This document shows positions 61,063 through 64,000 of a stretch of 64,000 bases of DNA, piece after piece. The position numbers were made by a program, and so were the translations under genes. The notes below the pieces were generated by a model. That model worked only from the letters and a program-made list of their open reading frames with translations, made no database searches and was not told the origin of the DNA. The DNA is from Acanthosepion esculentum. Its lineage: Eukaryota > Mollusca > Cephalopoda > Sepiida > Sepiidae. Location of the stretch: NCBI GenBank assembly GCA_964036315.1, contig OZ038480.1:9487703-9551702 (forward strand), read 5' to 3'. Numbering within the stretch: the first letter of the stretch is position 1; each line of letters begins with the position of its first letter.

Positions 61063-62519
61063 AGTGTAAATAATGATGACACTTCATTCCAGATATTCAA
61101 ACTATCGTATAAATGTCCGAAAACGCTCAAAAGTCTTACCCTAACTGTAAGAAAGTCGTATTTCTTAGGGCGAGGATGTCAAGCAACGCTTCATTTATAA
61201 TAGGAAAGGTGAAGGCGGCCATTGTCTAATGTCAAGTGAATGTACTACAATATCAGATTATTCAAAACCGTATCGTACCACGCATAAATGCACACCCAAT
61301 CCACAATATAATTCTGGTACAGAATAGTGCCCTCATATAGAGAGAGCAAGGCTTATTTTAGAGTCATTGGCTAAAAGTAATCGACTGATCAGCAAACTCT
61401 CCTGAATTAAATATTTTTGAGAATTTGTGAGATATAATCGACGTGTACGCAGTAATCGGCAGCCAACAAAACTATTCAGTAGCATCGTCCAGGTGACAGA
61501 GAGAGGTGGAAATTGATTTCCTTGATTGACTAAAGAACTTTGAAAATCTGTCGCCGTCGGTAACGAGCAGTTACCACTAAATGGACTTACTCATTATTAA
61601 TTGCTTTGCACTTAATTATATCAATTGTTCCGTTATTATTAATAATTATCTTCATTATTTCCATTTTATTTTATCATATTCTATCTTTTTGCGATCTTAG
61701 AAACGATAAAATATATATAAACTTTTACACAAACAGACTCATCTCCAAGCAAAATGGCGGACATGTTGGCGTTATTTATTTACTATGGGGGAATATTGTT
61801 TACTATTAAATTAATTTTATTGCTAGACGAGAAGAAAAAAATGAGTCGAAATATATATTAATGAAAGAATCACAAAAAACAACAACAAAATAAATTCATA
61901 ATTATTTTTGTTTTCAAAACTGCAAATTAAATTAGACACCAATGGATGATTTGTCCTTCCCCACATTGGAGCTAGTGACCTTACATCATCACGAAGTGGA
62001 CACTGAATTTTTATCTATATCATTGAATCGGTGCTCCCTCAAGGATTTAAACTTTAGACCTCAAGTAGTAGTTGTAGATACGCTAAATATCTATCACTGT
62101 TAGTTTGTTATAAAAACACTCCCATGAGTGCTCAGGATCGCCTCGTCAGTGATGTTATGACTTGGAGTCATGGCAAGTTTCGGGTCTTCCAACATCATAC
62201 TTGCTCGCCCAAGAGACCCTACCGAAACAGTACTATTCCGGCAGGCGATCCTGAAACAAAAAAGAAAATACGCGAAGCACGCAACAAATGGGCTCCGCCA
62301 ATAAATGACACTGCTGACCAATCACCACCGACTTACGTCACTTCCTCCTCAGCTAAGACGATACAAAAAAAAAGACTCTACGGCGAGCTCGTCTTTTTCC
62401 TTCGTCTTAGTTTGATCACGCGGATCGTCCTTCATCTTCAACGAACAGTCTGACATAACAGGTAAGTAAAAACAAGAAAAGTTTCCTTTCATATCAGCGT
62501 TGCCTTTAGATGTAATAAG
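61063..62519. other. Unassigned sequence
   Basis: AT-rich to about 62.0 kb and then more balanced. Frames at 62100-62321 (minus) and 62124-62453 (plus) have no domain I recognise. CAGGTAAGT at 62459-62467 resembles a plus-strand splice donor, but no exon supports it. Confidence 0.35.
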
Positions 62520-62975
62520 AAGGATTTTGCTTACGTCCTCGTCAAACTGTTGCCATTCGCTGTGACACGTCGCCGGAGGCCATTTGATCTGCTTACGGAT
62601 TACAATGCTTGGGGTTGTTTGGTCGATTGCTTGGAGGGACTGGGCACTGTGGTGTGAGTCCCGGCCCTGCACCTCCTTCGTCTCACCAGGGGCTAAACCT
62701 GTGCTTTGCGTTGGACCTCCCTTATCCATGCATTTCATCCGAGCCTGGTGTATTTTAAGGCCACGCGGATTCTTACATTCTTTCCCGCAGTCGCAAATCA
62801 CAATCGAAGTCCTTTTATCGAGCATAAGTGTCGGTATCGAAATATCCGTCCTAACGGGAATCTCATTCTCCCCCAATCTCGGGATTACCTGGGGGTATGT
62901 ATCGTTGCGTGCTGTCGTGGCAAATTTGGGATTATTCCTGATGGAATGTACATACTGAACTAAATATTCTGACAA
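62520..62975 (-). pseudogene. LINE N-terminal ORF with zinc finger
   Basis: The open frame runs 62975-62349 (208 residues). Its first 150 or so residues look like the N-terminus of a LINE ORF2 of the type with an upstream zinc finger: VICDCGKECKNPRGLKIHQA followed by RMKC gives C-x-C-x12-H-x5-C (about residues 61-82), and IKWPPATCHSEWQQFDEDVS with KILLITSKGNADMK (about residues 129-162) is the block that usually precedes the RT in such elements. The last 45 residues are unrelated, so the element is cut off near 62500. Clade (R2- or NeSL-like) is an inference. The frame is unusually long and intact for this window. Confidence 0.65.
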
Positions 62976-63446
62976 AATGGTCTGTTTTCTGTACCGCTCG
63001 AGTAAGTACTTGAAACTTATCGCTACCCGATACTTTCACAAGAGGCAGATCAGGCCTAAAATGGATCGCTGGTGCCATATCTGGACAAGAATTGCTCAGT
63101 CTTCAATTTCCGCTCTTGATAGCGCCTAAGCCCTCTACAACTCTTTTTCCACTGATGAAATGTTGCAAGTCCCTCGCTATTCTGTCGTTGTTTCCATGGA
63201 AAGCGTTCGGACGATCTCCATACCTCACTTCCATCGGTTATAACCATCACGGCTAAGAGCCACCAAACCACGCACATTGTAGCAAACCGCCATCACTCCT
63301 TTCGTCTCCTATTGGTGAGATGAATGTTTCACTCGAATAGCTTATTCTCACGAACCGCTGCTTTGTGGAACTGACTCTCAAGAAGATACTTCCTTGACCA
63401 CGACAATCTTGCCCACTTCAAGTCTAGGTTCAACAGTTATCTTCCC
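62976..63446. other. Unassigned sequence, possibly LINE 5' region
   Basis: Lies upstream (minus sense) of the zinc-finger ORF. A 73-residue minus frame (63277-63056) has no domain. Confidence 0.3.
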
Positions 63447-63447
63447 C

Positions 63448-63460
63448 ATATATACCTATA

Positions 63461-63493
<33 letters not shown>

Positions 63494-63494
63494 G
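63448..63494. repeat. (TA)n microsatellite with interruptions
   Basis: TA dinucleotide run broken by single C bases. Confidence 0.9.
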
Positions 63495-63581
63495 CGGCAC
63501 GTGCCGTCGGTAATTACTCAAAGTAAGCAGCTTGCCTGTCGTTTTGAATGAAATGTGCATGAAATAAGGATTGCTGCCTAA

Positions 63582-63600
63582 ATACACACACCACACACAT

Positions 63601-63632
<32 letters not shown>
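63582..63632. repeat. (CA)n(TA)n compound microsatellite
   Basis: CA run passing into a TA run directly before the 20-bp inverted repeat. Confidence 0.9.
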
Positions 63633-63633
63633 G

Positions 63634-63690
63634 AGTAAACCTAAAGAGCCAGATAAGCTAGGTAGGTTTGTCTGGCTCTTTAGGTTTACT
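63634..63690. repeat. Perfect 20-bp inverted repeat
   Basis: AGTAAACCTAAAGAGCCAGA (63634-63653) and its exact complement (63671-63690) with a 17-nt loop. It abuts a compound microsatellite on the left. A MITE end, a foldback remnant or a structured RNA are possible; nothing decides between them. Confidence 0.9.
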
Positions 63691-63933
63691 TAGATTTGCT
63701 CTACTTCGTGTATTGAGCACTTTGCTTAGTTACTTTTGCTTACTCGTGTTGGAGGTTTTTTTCTTTGGACTCTGAGCTTGGATTCTGGACGATTGTTTTC
63801 GCCTCAATTACATGTTCTTAGTTCTTTCTTTTTTTATCCCTTATTTTTCCTTGGGCATTGGTTTGTTCATTTACGAGCCAAAATATCTAAGGTTTTTCCG
63901 GGCGAGTATAAGTTCTTATATTTATAAGATTAT

Positions 63934-63935
<2 letters not shown>
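63691..63935. other. Unassigned sequence
   Basis: A 63-residue frame (63736-63927) without a domain lies here. Nothing else was recognised. Confidence 0.3.

Positions 63936-64000
<65 letters not shown>
63936..64000. repeat. (TA)n microsatellite, cut by the window end
   Basis: At least 65 bp of TA repeat, continuing beyond the window. Confidence 0.95.

Noticed and set aside
60751..61200. 149-residue plus-strand frame as a gene
   Set aside because: Most of it overlaps the palindromic repeat and the rest has no domain.
62100..62160. CTGACGA on the minus strand near 62140 as another ribozyme core
   Set aside because: No stem II followed by GAAA and no helix I partner were found.
62459..62467. 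Splice donor CAGGTAAGT marking a host exon
   Set aside because: A perfect consensus by itself occurs often. The preceding sequence shows no conserved coding frame.
1..64000. A multi-gene system such as a defence or biosynthetic cluster
   Set aside because: No intact protein-coding gene other than transposon remnants was found anywhere in the window.

Overview
This is a eukaryotic, AT-rich, repeat-dominated window in which I recognise no host protein-coding exon. The repeat content (long TA, TG and CA microsatellites, many decayed LINE fragments, tRNA-derived SINEs with odd bodies, foldback repeats) suggests an invertebrate. A mollusc, perhaps a coleoid cephalopod, is my best guess at moderate confidence, because this rests on the look of the repeats and not on a host gene.

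Layout. 1-16.7 kb is a transposon graveyard. It holds a 39-40 bp minisatellite (405-787), a tRNA-like sequence between 58-bp inverted repeats (1931-2212), a nested foldback with two hammerhead-like motifs (2401-2870), a 120-bp palindrome (3451-3572), a tandem pair of tRNA-derived SINE units carrying a hammerhead-ribozyme fold on the minus strand (3640-4056), and a LINE fragment (4690-6185). A second hammerhead fold on the plus strand follows (6469-6548), then a long LINE with gag-like, endonuclease and reverse-transcriptase parts (about 8990-13180), an extremely A-rich 0.8 kb, and a jockey-like LINE (about 14700-16400). 

16.8-57.3 kb is one satellite locus. A core of about 36.6 kb (17480-54090) is built from roughly 545 head-to-tail copies of a 67-bp monomer. 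On both sides lie older, diverged monomers of about 70 bp, each flank with a piece in inverted orientation. Rare variants shared at fixed distances show nested amplification: dimers, a 461-bp unit present three times, units of about 1-1.5 kb, and direct duplications of 4-6 kb. A small LTR element (54528-55458) sits in the right flank.

57.3-64 kb returns to scattered repeats: a LINE endonuclease piece (58290-59300), an internally deleted Tc1/mariner element (59693-60057), a palindromic repeat (60871-61062), a LINE N-terminal ORF with a zinc finger (62520-62975), a perfect 20-bp inverted repeat, and a TA tract running off the end.

No intact gene set works together here. The most interesting content is structural RNA inside transposons: one minus-strand hammerhead with a fully conserved core next to a tRNA-like promoter, one plus-strand hammerhead with a single core change, and weaker relatives. 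The internal architecture of the 67-bp satellite comes next. Every element whose direction can be read from coding sequence, Pol III boxes or LTR signals lies on the minus strand, which may hint at an unseen plus-strand transcription unit.
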